A DNA stretch of 64,000 nt from an uncultured Bacteroides sp. Its GTDB lineage: Bacteria; Bacteroidota; Bacteroidia; Bacteroidales; Bacteroidaceae. Numbering within the stretch: the stretch's first letter is position 1; every line of letters begins with the position of its first letter. This document shows, piece after piece, positions 42,831-53,005 of the stretch. The position numbers and the translations under genes are program-made. Location of the stretch: NCBI GenBank assembly GCA_900552645.1, contig USAN01000004.1, positions 1 to 64,000 on the forward strand, given 5' to 3'. Below the pieces are notes generated by a model. It had not been told where the DNA came from. It did no database searches and saw nothing but the letters and a program-made list of their open reading frames with translations.

Positions 42831-44843
42831 TTATTTTATAGGATGAATAAATATCATTCGCGTACCAAAAGTATAAGTTGAATCTATAATTATCTTACCA
42901 TCTAACTTATCTGCAATTAATTTGGTCAAAGTTAATCCCAACCCAATTCCTTGCGAAAAAGTATCTACCTTTTGGAAAGATTCAAATATTTCTTCCTGCT
43001 TTTCCTTAGGAATACCACTACCAGTATCTTCTACTATAAATTCAATACTATCTTCATTTATAATATATTTCAGACAAATTTCTCCATTACTAGTAAATTT
43101 CATCGAATTAATCAATAGATTTCTAAGTAACTGCTTAAGTCTTATTTCATCAGTAAATAAGTAGCACTCTTTTTCATCAGGAATAAATTTAAATACGATA
43201 TCATTACTAACATGAATTTTCAGTTCTTCTGCAAGCGACTGACACATAGATCTCACCTCATATCTATCAAATTCAAATTTTAACTGCCCGGTTTGTAACG
43301 AAGAAGCATCTACCGTATCGTTTATAAGTTTAAGTAATAAATCGGAGTTTTTCCTTATTATAGAAACATATTCTTTACATTCATTATTATCATATAGTTC
43401 TGTCAATACTGAAGAAAAACCTATAATGGCATTCAATGGTGTTCTTACTTCATGACTCATATTAGCTAAAAATATATCTTTATATTTGCTAGAGAGTTCA
43501 GCTTTTTCTTTAGCTATAAGTAAATCATGTTCTGATTTAATAAGTTTTTTCTTATCTTCTTTTAATAACTTATCCGAAATACGTAATTTATTTCTTATTA
43601 TTCGTATTCTTATATTATAAATAATACTTATAATAGAGATGAATAAAAATAGTCCGGCTAAAGCCCATACCAGCCTTAGTTTACTGTTTCTTGACTCAAT
43701 TTCAAGTTCTTTATTTTTAAGCTCTAATTTATCTACTTCATGAATAGTTCGTAACTGATTTATCTGTTTAGAAATACTCTCGTTATAAGTGGTATCTACA
43801 ATATTCAAGGCTTTTTCATAAACCAATGCCGATTCTTTATATTTCTTGGATTCAAGTAGTATTTTAGCCTTTAATTGGATAGCTGGTAAATAATCATTCT
43901 CACATAATATCTTTGCTATATCATCTAGAGCTTGAGGATAATTTTCTATAAGTTGATTATATAAAGCTGAAACATAATAATAATAATAATAAACATATAG
44001 ATCATTAACATTTTTCATATTTATCTTTGCTTCATCTATATACTCCTTAGCTTTCTCAGGCATTTTTCTCACTACATACATCTCAATTTTATAAGAATCC
44101 AATAACCACAAACATCTTTTAAGAGGTATATTATTGTTTTTCTTTTTCCAATTGTCTAGGATTAAATAAGCTTGTTCTATGTTTTTTTCTACATTCCTAA
44201 AATCCTTCAGTTTTAGATAAGATTCTATAATGTAAGAAGTAAACTGGAATTCATATCCATAACGTTTACTTTTCTGTCTACTTTGAAGCTCAAGACCTTC
44301 TTTAAATGATTTTATCGCCTCTACATATCTAAAAGTTTCCATGTAAATAATCCCCAAGTTCTCATATGAAGCAATCAAACCATCAATATTATTAATATCT
44401 TTAGCCATTAAGTATAAACGATTTGCATGTTCTATGGCTACATCATAATTCTGTAAATAAACTTCTAAAGAACAGTAAAGGTTATATGAATCAAAAAAAT
44501 ATCTATATTGCTTATTCTCTAAAGTAACTTTTTCTACTTTTTTTATCCAATACCGAGCACTATCTACCATAAATCTATTATAGTAATTTTTTACTATTAA
44601 TGAAAGAATTAGTCCTTGTAAATAAGTAGAATCTTTCTTTTCAGATAAAGAAAGCATTTTTTTTAGATAAGTTATTTCTTGAGGTGTGTTTGCAAGTAGC
44701 TGGCTATGCTTAACTACAGAATCTTTATTAAGATCGTGCAGGTAATTAATTTTATATTCTGAAGTGGTAACTTCAGAAGCAAAACTATAATCGGTTAGTA
44801 GAAAAATAATCCCAATGGTTAATAGGATTTTTTTTAAATGCAT
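42831..44843 (-). CDS. TPR sensor histidine kinase
   Basis: A 670-residue kinase. A signal sequence (1-23) is followed by a long periplasmic helical region with tetratricopeptide-like repeats (AIKSFKEGLELQ, YPQALDDIAKIL). One transmembrane helix (about 388-410) leads to a coiled-coil linker, then HisKA with NMSHEVRTPLNAIIGF (His464) and a HATPase domain (NSMKFTSNG, DTGSGIPKE, GIGLGLTLTK). There is no receiver domain and no response regulator gene nearby. It should sense a periplasmic signal and phosphorylate an unlinked partner. Confidence 0.9.
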   Translation of the reverse strand: MHLKKILLTIGIIFLLTDYSFASEVTTSEYKINYLHDLNKDSVVKHSQLLANTPQEITYLKKMLSLSEKKDSTYLQGLILSLIVKNYYNRFMVDSARYWIKKVEKVTLENKQYRYFFDSYNLYCSLEVYLQNYDVAIEHANRLYLMAKDINNIDGLIASYENLGIIYMETFRYVEAIKSFKEGLELQSRQKSKRYGYEFQFTSYIIESYLKLKDFRNVEKNIEQAYLILDNWKKKNNNIPLKRCLWLLDSYKIEMYVVRKMPEKAKEYIDEAKINMKNVNDLYVYYYYYYVSALYNQLIENYPQALDDIAKILCENDYLPAIQLKAKILLESKKYKESALVYEKALNIVDTTYNESISKQINQLRTIHEVDKLELKNKELEIESRNSKLRLVWALAGLFLFISIISIIYNIRIRIIRNKLRISDKLLKEDKKKLIKSEHDLLIAKEKAELSSKYKDIFLANMSHEVRTPLNAIIGFSSVLTELYDNNECKEYVSIIRKNSDLLLKLINDTVDASSLQTGQLKFEFDRYEVRSMCQSLAEELKIHVSNDIVFKFIPDEKECYLFTDEIRLKQLLRNLLINSMKFTSNGEICLKYIINEDSIEFIVEDTGSGIPKEKQEEIFESFQKVDTFSQGIGLGLTLTKLIADKLDGKIIIDSTYTFGTRMIFIHPIK

Positions 44844-44879
44844 AGAATAAAAAATAAATTAAATGTTGAAAGCAAACAA

Positions 44880-45323
44880 CTACTTCTCAAGTAAATCTTT
44901 TAGGAAGGCATCTAATTCTTCATCAAGGCCTTTTAACAGTTCATCATTTAAAAGCAATGTATCATCATCAATCAACAATAAATCACTTATTGTCTCCTTA
45001 TCCTCATCTACCAATACAAAAGAAAACGGCTTAATGATACATAATTTGTCAATAACCCCGCTATCCTTCAAAGCTTCAAGTTCTGAACTCAACATTTTCT
45101 CTACACTACTATAAAAATCATCCTCATCATAATCTATCCACTCTTCGATTACAGTATGCGCCAATTCTTCTTCATCATCATTGAAAATAATTAATTCTCC
45201 ACTATCTTGTTTAGGTTGAATATGAATATCAGTAATTACAGGATTATCTAAATCAATATAACTATTGAATGCTTCCTGTAATGAAGATTGAATATTATTA
45301 TGTGATTGTGAAGTAAGTTTCAT
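44880..45323 (-). CDS. Small acidic protein, unknown
   Basis: A 147-residue, strongly acidic cytoplasmic-looking protein (ELIIFNDDEEELAHTVIEEW, FVLVDEDKETISDLLLIDDD). It contains no signal peptide, membrane segment or family motif I recognise. It lies 36 bp before the histidine kinase gene and 65 bp after the lipoprotein gene on the same strand. It may be a regulatory or partner protein of the sensor system; this is positional inference only. Confidence 0.62.
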   Translation of the reverse strand: MKLTSQSHNNIQSSLQEAFNSYIDLDNPVITDIHIQPKQDSGELIIFNDDEEELAHTVIEEWIDYDEDDFYSSVEKMLSSELEALKDSGVIDKLCIIKPFSFVLVDEDKETISDLLLIDDDTLLLNDELLKGLDEELDAFLKDLLEK

Positions 45324-45388
45324 GGCTATTTATTTAATTTTATAAAATTACATTATCAAAAATACAAAAAAAATCTATTCTACAACTT

Positions 45389-46378
45389 TTATTCTATCTT
45401 TTTATCAATAAATCGGCTCATTTGAATATTTAATTTAAGAAGATCATTGCTTCTTTTTAATAATTCAGACCTATATTTTACTATAAGAACAAGATCTTCC
45501 GAATCTTTTTTTGCCAATGATTCACTTTTATCTAACCATTCAAGAGCTTCCTTTATATTGTCTTTTGATTCGTTATAAACTGCTATATTAAAAGCTGATT
45601 TCATTTTCATCTTTCCTTTCTTAGTCTCGTATACCTGCTTCCATAATTTATAAGCTTCATTCCACTCATTATTACGTACATTTACTCCAGCATCTCGCAT
45701 TTCTACATTATCCCCATCATAATAGAATCTTACTATCTCCTTCCAATGAGGCAGAATATTATCTATTGGTTTTGATACTATATATTCAGATGCATCATCA
45801 ACAATATCATTAATATTTAAGCGTGGAGTAATATCCCAAAAAAGTGAATCTGTTTTCTGAACTATATAAAGTGGAGACTTTCTTGAAGTCACATACATTT
45901 GAATATATGGAGTAACAATTCCTTCAAGTGCATCGTATGGTAGTCCCAAAATAGAGTTATCTATCTTATACAAATCTATATTTATGCTATCTAGACAAAA
46001 AATCATGTCTACATTAAGATCGTTCATAACATTTGTCATTACTTCATGCTTAAAAGAGTCGGTCGATAATGGGGCATTAAATTGTATATTTATAGTAGAG
46101 TCACATACTACTACTCTATCAAAATAATTAGCATCTGCTATTCTTTTAGCCATAGTCTGAACGCCCAATTTTGTATTTCCTTTTACTTTATAAGCTACTT
46201 GTTTGGAATCTACTTTAGTTTTATAATCCGATATAGTAACAACTCCAACACTTTTTATCTGCTCGGGAAAACTAATATCGGCTGCTTGCAATTGATCAAG
46301 ATATACAGGCTGAATAGATGAGCAACCTGCCAACAGCACATTAAAAAAGAGTATAGCTATATAAGAATATTTATGCAT
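45389..46378 (-). CDS. DUF6340-like lipoprotein
   Basis: A 329-residue lipoprotein with lipobox LAGC (Cys19). The middle carries VNDLNVDMIFCLDSINIDLY and the C-terminal third is helical with a TPR-like stretch (NEAYKLWKQVYETKKGKMKMKSAFN in two parts: NEAYKLWKQVYE and MKSAFNIAVYNES). It resembles DUF6340 proteins of Bacteroidota, whose role is unknown. It would be the first gene of the four-gene minus-strand set ending with the LruC lipoprotein. Confidence 0.75.
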   Translation of the reverse strand: MHKYSYIAILFFNVLLAGCSSIQPVYLDQLQAADISFPEQIKSVGVVTISDYKTKVDSKQVAYKVKGNTKLGVQTMAKRIADANYFDRVVVCDSTINIQFNAPLSTDSFKHEVMTNVMNDLNVDMIFCLDSINIDLYKIDNSILGLPYDALEGIVTPYIQMYVTSRKSPLYIVQKTDSLFWDITPRLNINDIVDDASEYIVSKPIDNILPHWKEIVRFYYDGDNVEMRDAGVNVRNNEWNEAYKLWKQVYETKKGKMKMKSAFNIAVYNESKDNIKEALEWLDKSESLAKKDSEDLVLIVKYRSELLKRSNDLLKLNIQMSRFIDKKIE

Positions 46379-46488
46379 ATAAACAATTATTAATACAAAA
46401 ACAAATATACATTTTTTTGATTATATTGTATATAATAATCTAGAATTTATTTAAATATTAAAATAATATCATTCTTTTTACATTTTAA

Positions 46489-46536
46489 TATATAGAAAGC
46501 ACCTACTATCTTACGACAATAGGTGCTTTCTATATA
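46489..46536. terminator. secA terminator
   Basis: Perfect 17-bp arms TATATAGAAAGCACCTA/TAGGTGCTTTCTATATA lie 15 bp past the secA stop codon. The T-tract after it is weak, but the stem is the longest of the terminators here. Confidence 0.78.
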
Positions 46537-46550
46537 TTACAAATACTTTA

Positions 46551-49500
46551 TCAAGCTTCGCGACCGTGGCAGTTTTTAAATTTCTTTCCACTTCCACAAG
46601 GACATGGATCATTACGTCCTACTGTCTTTTCGGCACGTATAGGTTCACGCTTTATCTCACGTGTATCGTGCTGAGCCGCAGCCTGCTGATGAGGATCGCT
46701 CAAATCTTCTTTTTCTTCCCTATACTGATTTCTCTGAATATGTTCTTCGGGGGCGGCTTCTCGTACCTGTTCAGGTTCTTGTACAGGTATCTGTCCTCGC
46801 ATCAATACAGCAATGGTATTATTATTAATCTTAGTAACCATACTATCGAATAATCCTACAGATTCAAGCTTAAATATCAATAATGGATCTTTTTGCTCAT
46901 AACTTGCATTCTGAACAGAATGTTTAAGTTCATCAAGTTCACGGAGATTTTCTTTCCATGCATCATCTATAGTATGAAGTAGAATAGCTTTCTCGAACGA
47001 TTTTACAATCTCCTTGCCTTCTGTTTCGTATGCTTTCTTAAGATTTACAGAGATATTATAAAGTTTCTTTCCGTCTGTAATAGGTATCATTATATTTTCA
47101 TACATATGTCCCTGTGTCTCGTATACCTGTTTGATTACTGGATTTGCAATCTGAGCCATACGGTCAGTCTTACGCTTGAAGTTAGCCATTACAGCTTCGA
47201 ATATCTGTTCTGCCAAATCTTCTTTCTTCTTACCATGATATTCTTCTTCGGTAAAAGGAGGTTCCATACTAAGAGTCTGCAGCATTTCCATCTTCAAATT
47301 TTCATAATCACCAAGTTCTACTGCATAAACACAACGGTCCCATATCATATTTACTATATCCATACCGATACGTTCACCCATAAGTGCATGACGGCGTTTT
47401 GTATATACAACTACACGCTGTTTGTTCATGACATCATCATACTCTAATAAACGTTTACGAATACCGAAGTTATTCTCTTCAACTTTCTTCTGAGCACGTT
47501 CTATAGAATTTGATATCATTTTATGTTCAATCATCTCGCCCTCCTTAAATCCCAGGCGGTCCATAACATTTGCAATTCTATCAGACGAGAACAGACGCAT
47601 CAAATCATCTTCAAGAGACACAAAGAAAACAGAAGATCCAGGGTCTCCTTGACGACCGGCACGTCCACGTAACTGACGGTCTACACGACGACTCTCATGA
47701 CGCTCTGTACCAATTATAGCCAAACCTCCTGCCGCCTTCACGTCGGCGCTAAGCTTGATATCAGTACCACGACCAGCCATATTTGTAGCTATAGTTACAA
47801 TACTTTTTTGACCAGCTTGAGCCACAATATCTGCTTCACGTTGATGAAGTTTAGCATTAAGAACATTGTGTTCTATTTTACGCATTGTAAGCATCTTACT
47901 TAACATCTCAGAAATTTCTACAGAAGTAGTACCAACAAGAACTGGACGTCCTTCGTGAACCATCTTTTCAATTTCTTCAATTACAGCTTTATATTTTTCA
48001 CGTTTAGTCTTGTAAACGCGATCATTCATATCATGACGAGAGATAGGACGATTTGTTGGAATTACTACAACATCCAACTTATATATATCCCAGAATTCAC
48101 CTGCCTCGGTTTCGGCTGTACCGGTCATACCAGAAAGCTTGTGATACATACGGAAATAATTCTGAAGTGTAATTGTAGCAAATGTCTGAGTAGCAGCTTC
48201 TACTTTAACACCTTCCTTAGCTTCGATTGCTTGATGTAAACCATCTGAATAACGACGACCTTCCATTATACGACCAGTTTGTTCGTCTACAATCTTAACC
48301 TGTCCGTCAATAACTACATATTCATCATCCTTTTCGAACATTGCATACGCCTTAAGCAACTGATTTATAGTATGTACGCGTTCTGATTTGATTGCATAGT
48401 TATTAAGCAGTTCATCTTTTTTGGCAAGCTTATCTTCTTCGTTCAAGTCTGTTTCATTTTCAAGAGCAGACAGTTGAGAAGTTATGTCGGGCAATACAAA
48501 CAGAGTAGGATCGGCCGAATTACCAGTTATAAGATCAATACCTTTATCTGTAAGATCTACGCTATTTATCTTTTCATCTATAACGAAGAACAACGGATCG
48601 ACAGCTTCAGGCATGCGCTTATTATTCTGCTCCATATATATTTCCTCTGTTTTTAGCATACCAGCTTTGATACCCTGTTCACTTAAGTATTTAATAAGAG
48701 CCTTATTTTTAGGAAGAGCCTTATGACTGCGGAAAAGAGCAAGAAAACCTTCTTCTTGATCTTTTTTATCATCGGATGATATAAGGCGTTTAGCATCGGC
48801 CAAATACTGGGTAGCCAGTTTTTTCTGAGCTTCAAACAAACGTTCTACTAGAGGACGTAACTGCTCAAAAAGCTGATCTTCTCCTTTTGGAACAGGACCA
48901 GAAATGATAAGTGGAGTACGTGCATCATCAATTAATACAGAGTCGACCTCATCGACGATTGCATAATTATGCTTGCGCTGTACTAAATCTTTCGGACTTA
49001 CCGCCATGTTGTCGCGGAGATAATCAAAACCGAATTCATTATTTGTACCGAAAGTTATGTCGGCATTATAAGCATTCCTTCTTGAATCTGAATTAGGTTG
49101 ATGTTTGTCTATACAGTCAACACTTAAGCCATGAAACTGATAAAGAGGACCCATCCATTCCGAGTCACGTTTTGAAAGATAGTCATTTACTGTGACCACA
49201 TGTACACCATTACCAGTCAACGCATTTAGAAATACAGGAAGAGTAGCAACAAGAGTCTTACCTTCACCTGTTGCCATTTCGGCAATTTTTCCTTTATGAA
49301 GAACTACCCCACCAAATAGCTGTACATCGTAATGAACCATATTCCATGTAATTTCATTACCTCCAGCAAGCCAATGATTTTTCCAAATAGCCTTATCGCC
49401 GTCTATTGATACAAAATCCTTTCCCTTACTTGCAAGTTCACGATCAAAATCTGTAGCAGTAACTACTATTTCTTCATTTTCAGTAAAGCGGCGTGCAGTG

Positions 49501-49847
49501 TCTTTTACAATAGAAAAAGCTTGTGGCAACACATCGTCAAGAGCCTTTTCATATTTATCAAGAATATCTTTTTCAAGTTTATCTATCTGAGCAAAGACAG
49601 CTTCTCTATCTTCAAGTTCAAGAGTTTCTATTGTTGATTTCAGCTCTTCAATCTTATTTTCTTCTTCAGTAGCCGAATCATGAATATATTTCTTCAATTC
49701 ATTAGTCCTATCGCGCAATTCATCATTACTAAGTTTAGAGATTTCCGGATAAACCGCTAAAACCTTGTCTACCCAAGGTTTAATCTCTTTCATGTCGCGA
49801 GTTGCCTTGTTACCAAACAACTTGCCTATAAATTCATTAAATCCCAT
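46551..49847 (-). CDS. secA: Protein translocase ATPase SecA
   Basis: A 1098-residue SecA, longer than the roughly 900 of enteric bacteria, as usual in Bacteroidota. Extra residues lie near 60-110 (an acidic helical insert) and within the motor domains. Walker A is MATGEGKTLV (191-200), DEVDSVLIDDARTPL follows, then GRAGRQGDPGSS and a C-terminal zinc motif CPCGSGKKFKNCHG. It drives ATP-dependent export through SecYEG. It has its own promoter candidate and terminator. Confidence 0.97.
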   Translation of the reverse strand: MGFNEFIGKLFGNKATRDMKEIKPWVDKVLAVYPEISKLSNDELRDRTNELKKYIHDSATEEENKIEELKSTIETLELEDREAVFAQIDKLEKDILDKYEKALDDVLPQAFSIVKDTARRFTENEEIVVTATDFDRELASKGKDFVSIDGDKAIWKNHWLAGGNEITWNMVHYDVQLFGGVVLHKGKIAEMATGEGKTLVATLPVFLNALTGNGVHVVTVNDYLSKRDSEWMGPLYQFHGLSVDCIDKHQPNSDSRRNAYNADITFGTNNEFGFDYLRDNMAVSPKDLVQRKHNYAIVDEVDSVLIDDARTPLIISGPVPKGEDQLFEQLRPLVERLFEAQKKLATQYLADAKRLISSDDKKDQEEGFLALFRSHKALPKNKALIKYLSEQGIKAGMLKTEEIYMEQNNKRMPEAVDPLFFVIDEKINSVDLTDKGIDLITGNSADPTLFVLPDITSQLSALENETDLNEEDKLAKKDELLNNYAIKSERVHTINQLLKAYAMFEKDDEYVVIDGQVKIVDEQTGRIMEGRRYSDGLHQAIEAKEGVKVEAATQTFATITLQNYFRMYHKLSGMTGTAETEAGEFWDIYKLDVVVIPTNRPISRHDMNDRVYKTKREKYKAVIEEIEKMVHEGRPVLVGTTSVEISEMLSKMLTMRKIEHNVLNAKLHQREADIVAQAGQKSIVTIATNMAGRGTDIKLSADVKAAGGLAIIGTERHESRRVDRQLRGRAGRQGDPGSSVFFVSLEDDLMRLFSSDRIANVMDRLGFKEGEMIEHKMISNSIERAQKKVEENNFGIRKRLLEYDDVMNKQRVVVYTKRRHALMGERIGMDIVNMIWDRCVYAVELGDYENLKMEMLQTLSMEPPFTEEEYHGKKKEDLAEQIFEAVMANFKRKTDRMAQIANPVIKQVYETQGHMYENIMIPITDGKKLYNISVNLKKAYETEGKEIVKSFEKAILLHTIDDAWKENLRELDELKHSVQNASYEQKDPLLIFKLESVGLFDSMVTKINNNTIAVLMRGQIPVQEPEQVREAAPEEHIQRNQYREEKEDLSDPHQQAAAQHDTREIKREPIRAEKTVGRNDPCPCGSGKKFKNCHGREA

Positions 49848-49890
49848 TTTATATTTTATTTTTATTATTTTCTTAAATTATTATAATGCG

Positions 49891-49898
49891 CAAAAATA
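49891..49898 (-). promoter_or_regulatory. Candidate secA promoter
   Basis: Minus-strand TATTTTTG fits TAnnTTTG, 44 bp before the start codon; a TTG at about the right distance (near 49920) could serve as -33. Confidence 0.5.
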
Positions 49899-49932
49899 CA
49901 ATAAATTACTGATTTATTGCAAGATGATAAAA

Positions 49933-51519
49933 TTATTCTTTACGAATATCAATCAAAGGAGGACAATTAGAGGCATTAGGAGCCCTTATGCGCATTGAAT
50001 GAGAAATAGTGGAAGATATATTTCCTATCTTTACAGGAGTATGAATAATAGCAGGTTTAGTATTCCAACCAATAAAAATAAGTGGAGATGAGGCATAAAT
50101 ATCTCGTACTATACGCGAATCTAAAGAGTGTTCTTTTACTATTTTCCATCCTGGAAGGATTTCAAGGTAAAGATCACCCGATATATTCGGATTATAGCAG
50201 TTTCTTATCTTATCTATTGAAGGATCCCAAGCGCCTAATTTTATACGCTGAGATGAGTAAACATTACGCACTCCACTGAATTCAGCAAGAAACTCTGATG
50301 ATTTCCTAAGAATCTCATTCATATCAAGTTTTTTCTGCTCGATAAGTTTTTGATTCAGGAATATTTCTTGTTCATAATCAGCTTCTACATATTTACCCTC
50401 TCCATATATAGCACCTAAATATAAGTTAAGTAGTGCAGAACATCTTTTAACATTAAATTCTCCTGAAGGAATTCTATATTGAACATCATCGGCTGGTTCG
50501 TTTTCAGAGTTGCCTGTAGAAGTAATGAATATCAATGCATTATGTAGCCCAACCTTACGATCTATTATATCAAGAAGATCGGCTATATTCCTATCCAGAC
50601 GTACATACATATCTTGCAGTTCCATAGGTGCCTCGGCAATAGGTTTGTGTTCAAAATTGCCTGCATAATATCCTATAGACAAAAGATCGGGTATATTATC
50701 ACGACCTATAGAGGTAAAGTTCACACAATTGCTTACAAGCTTGTTTACCTCTTCGTTAACATAGGGGCTTGTCTTGAACTTACGATATTTATTTTTCTTA
50801 TCGTTACTGAAATTATGCTTGAATGTTATCTGTTTAGCATCAGATGTAAGATAATCATATGCAGTTACTGGAAGATAAGGTCCCCATGTAATATTATCAA
50901 TACGAAAATCTAGTCCTTGTTGATCGTTATAGGTTGATACCCACTTTGGAAAGTTTGTATAATATGTTGTTCCGCTCCATTTACCAGTTTCGTCATTTAT
51001 CCAGAAAGCACCTTTGGAGGCATGACCGCTCATTAAGACAGCCATTTCTCGTGAAGGAGCAATGGAATAAACTTCGGCTTGTCCGTGAGTAGCAATCATC
51101 AGTTCATCGGAAATGGTAGAAGTTTTCAATTTTTCAGCAGAAGTCGATTCGGAGGTATATATACCCATGTAGTTATTATCATCTACACATCCAGTAACGG
51201 TAAATGTATTGCGGTCAAACCAACTATCACCCATTATTCCGTTTACCGCAGGAGTAGTACCAGTATATATGGCAGCTGTACCCGATGATTTATCTACATT
51301 ATTAAAATTGAATTCGGCATTCGAATAGAATCGTCCTTCTCTAAGAAGGCGTTTAAAACCTTTCTCGCCATAAAGAGTAGAAAATGCCTCTATATAATCG
51401 GCACGCAGATGATCGATAGTAACACCTACAACAAGGCGTGGTACGCTTGGCGAATTCTGTGCCTGCATACTGCTTAAACTTATTACTACCAAAAGCGATG
51501 ATAAAATGCGTCCTTTCAT
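49933..51519 (-). CDS. Alkaline-phosphatase-fold protein, probably inactive
   Basis: A 528-residue secreted protein with a signal peptide ending near MQAQ (18-21). The N-terminus matches PafA-type phosphatases: VVGVTIDHLRADYIEAF (Asp36 as first metal ligand), YGEKGFKRLLREG and AAIYTGTTPAVNGIMGDSWF. The usual nucleophile region reads NVDKSSGTAAIY. The later metal motifs are altered: the expected D-x-x-GH appears as SIGYYAGN and the expected TADHG as TSTGNSEN. Loss of these Asp/His residues suggests no metal catalysis. It overlaps the DUF4105 gene by 4 bp. Confidence 0.82.
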   Translation of the reverse strand: MKGRILSSLLVVISLSSMQAQNSPSVPRLVVGVTIDHLRADYIEAFSTLYGEKGFKRLLREGRFYSNAEFNFNNVDKSSGTAAIYTGTTPAVNGIMGDSWFDRNTFTVTGCVDDNNYMGIYTSESTSAEKLKTSTISDELMIATHGQAEVYSIAPSREMAVLMSGHASKGAFWINDETGKWSGTTYYTNFPKWVSTYNDQQGLDFRIDNITWGPYLPVTAYDYLTSDAKQITFKHNFSNDKKNKYRKFKTSPYVNEEVNKLVSNCVNFTSIGRDNIPDLLSIGYYAGNFEHKPIAEAPMELQDMYVRLDRNIADLLDIIDRKVGLHNALIFITSTGNSENEPADDVQYRIPSGEFNVKRCSALLNLYLGAIYGEGKYVEADYEQEIFLNQKLIEQKKLDMNEILRKSSEFLAEFSGVRNVYSSQRIKLGAWDPSIDKIRNCYNPNISGDLYLEILPGWKIVKEHSLDSRIVRDIYASSPLIFIGWNTKPAIIHTPVKIGNISSTISHSMRIRAPNASNCPPLIDIRKE

Positions 51520-52691
51520 CTATTAATTTGTCTATAATATAAAATATGTCCTAATGAACATATCATCAAAGAGAGCGTCAAAGGTAATACAGTTATATTG
51601 ATTTTCTGTTTTACCAAAAGAATTATCACGATAAAAAGTGTTAAATAACAAATATTTATATAATGATAGAGGTCTTTTTTCCTTTTTATATCCTTATATA
51701 TCATAAAAGGAAGATAAATTACAGGTATTGGATTAAACAGCATAATCATCCAGTTAGAACCAACCGTAGGGTGTACAGAGAAGAAAAACAGAAATGCTAT
51801 TATACATCCAGCTATTCCTTGTGCACCAAACATTACGACATCCCAGCCCCAGAATATCTTTTTGTAGTAAACTTCAAAGACAAGAACCCCTATACATATT
51901 ACCAATAATATGCATGCACATATAAATGGAGATATAAAGAATCCTTTTTCGACATATTCGGGCTGTACGTCTACTATTTTCGATTCGTTATAAACTAGCT
52001 GTCTTACAGAATCACCTTTTACTATTTTTGCATTCTTGAAGGCATCAAGAAGATAAAATGGTGAAAACATCTGTTTACGCATATCTATAGATTCATCTGC
52101 TTCACTACCCAAACATAAGTCTATTCCAAATTCATCCCAATTGCTTCCTTCTGTAAATTGATGAACTATATCTCTAAAAGATTTTTCAATTTTAGCTTCA
52201 TCATATTTTAATGTACCATCCAAACACTCTTCTATCTTATCACGAGCACGAGTAGTGCAGTTATCATAAAAATAATTATAACGATAAGTCCGGTTCTGAG
52301 GCAGATAATTATCATCAAGCATTTTCTTCAGCCTAACTTTCTCGCCGTAGCTAAGATTTAGAGTTTGCTGATAAACAGATGAACCTCTCATTGCATATTC
52401 CGCTTCGAAATATCTATAAGGAATAATACCCAATTCATAATCTGTCTCTCCTTTTATAAATCGCATTACAAAATTAGGAGTTTTAAAACTGAACATCCCG
52501 TAATTATAGACTAGATCGGTACCGTTAGTATAATCTTCGTATCTTATAGCTGTATGACCAAAAAGAGAATATATTTCGTTACCGGGTTCGCAGGTAATTA
52601 AACTTACCTTAATACTATCTTGCTGATTACTAGAATTAGCCTTAACCCATCCTATTAAAAGTAGAAAAATTATAGCACACCATCTATTCAT
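51516..52691 (-). CDS. DUF4105 membrane protein
   Basis: A 391-residue envelope protein. The signal peptide is at 1-21. The DUF4105 domain has LITCEPGNEIYSLFGHTAIR, DLVYNYGMFSF and YDNCTTRARDKIEE. A C-terminal region of about four membrane helices (from about 255) ends the protein. The conserved cysteine-histidine pattern resembles papain-like/NlpC-type proteases, but the function is not established. It is cotranscribed with the phosphatase-like gene (4-bp overlap). Confidence 0.85.
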   Translation of the reverse strand: MNRWCAIIFLLLIGWVKANSSNQQDSIKVSLITCEPGNEIYSLFGHTAIRYEDYTNGTDLVYNYGMFSFKTPNFVMRFIKGETDYELGIIPYRYFEAEYAMRGSSVYQQTLNLSYGEKVRLKKMLDDNYLPQNRTYRYNYFYDNCTTRARDKIEECLDGTLKYDEAKIEKSFRDIVHQFTEGSNWDEFGIDLCLGSEADESIDMRKQMFSPFYLLDAFKNAKIVKGDSVRQLVYNESKIVDVQPEYVEKGFFISPFICACILLVICIGVLVFEVYYKKIFWGWDVVMFGAQGIAGCIIAFLFFFSVHPTVGSNWMIMLFNPIPVIYLPFMIYKDIKRKKDLYHYINICYLTLFIVIILLVKQKINITVLPLTLSLMICSLGHILYYRQINR

Positions 52692-52874
52692 AAACTGTTT
52701 TTTTACGCATGCAAAATAAATCTAAATAATTAATTAATGCAATATCATTGAAGAAAATAAAGATTTATAGATATTACTAAAAGCATACAGTCTTATTTTT
52801 AAATGTATAACAACACCGATTTAGAGATGTATTTTTCATATTATATTTAATAACAAAGTGTTTTTCATCGGTTT

Positions 52875-52917
52875 TATCAATCAAAATATAAACATATAAT
52901 TTTGTTTTTGATTGATA
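52875..52917 (+). promoter_or_regulatory. Inverted repeat around a -7 element, upstream of coaX
   Basis: Perfect 12-bp arms TATCAATCAAAA (52875-52886) and TTTTGATTGATA (52906-52917) bracket TAATTTTG (52897-52904), a TAnnTTTG match. The arrangement suggests an operator placed across a promoter for the coaX operon. The rest of the 314-bp divergent gap 52692-53005 is AT-rich and unremarkable. Confidence 0.55.
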
Positions 52918-53005
52918 TTCACCACAAAGAAATTAAAATTAATATTAACAGAACAATATAACATATTGTTTTTTTACTTTACTTTGTAACCTTAAATGGA
53001 AGAAA

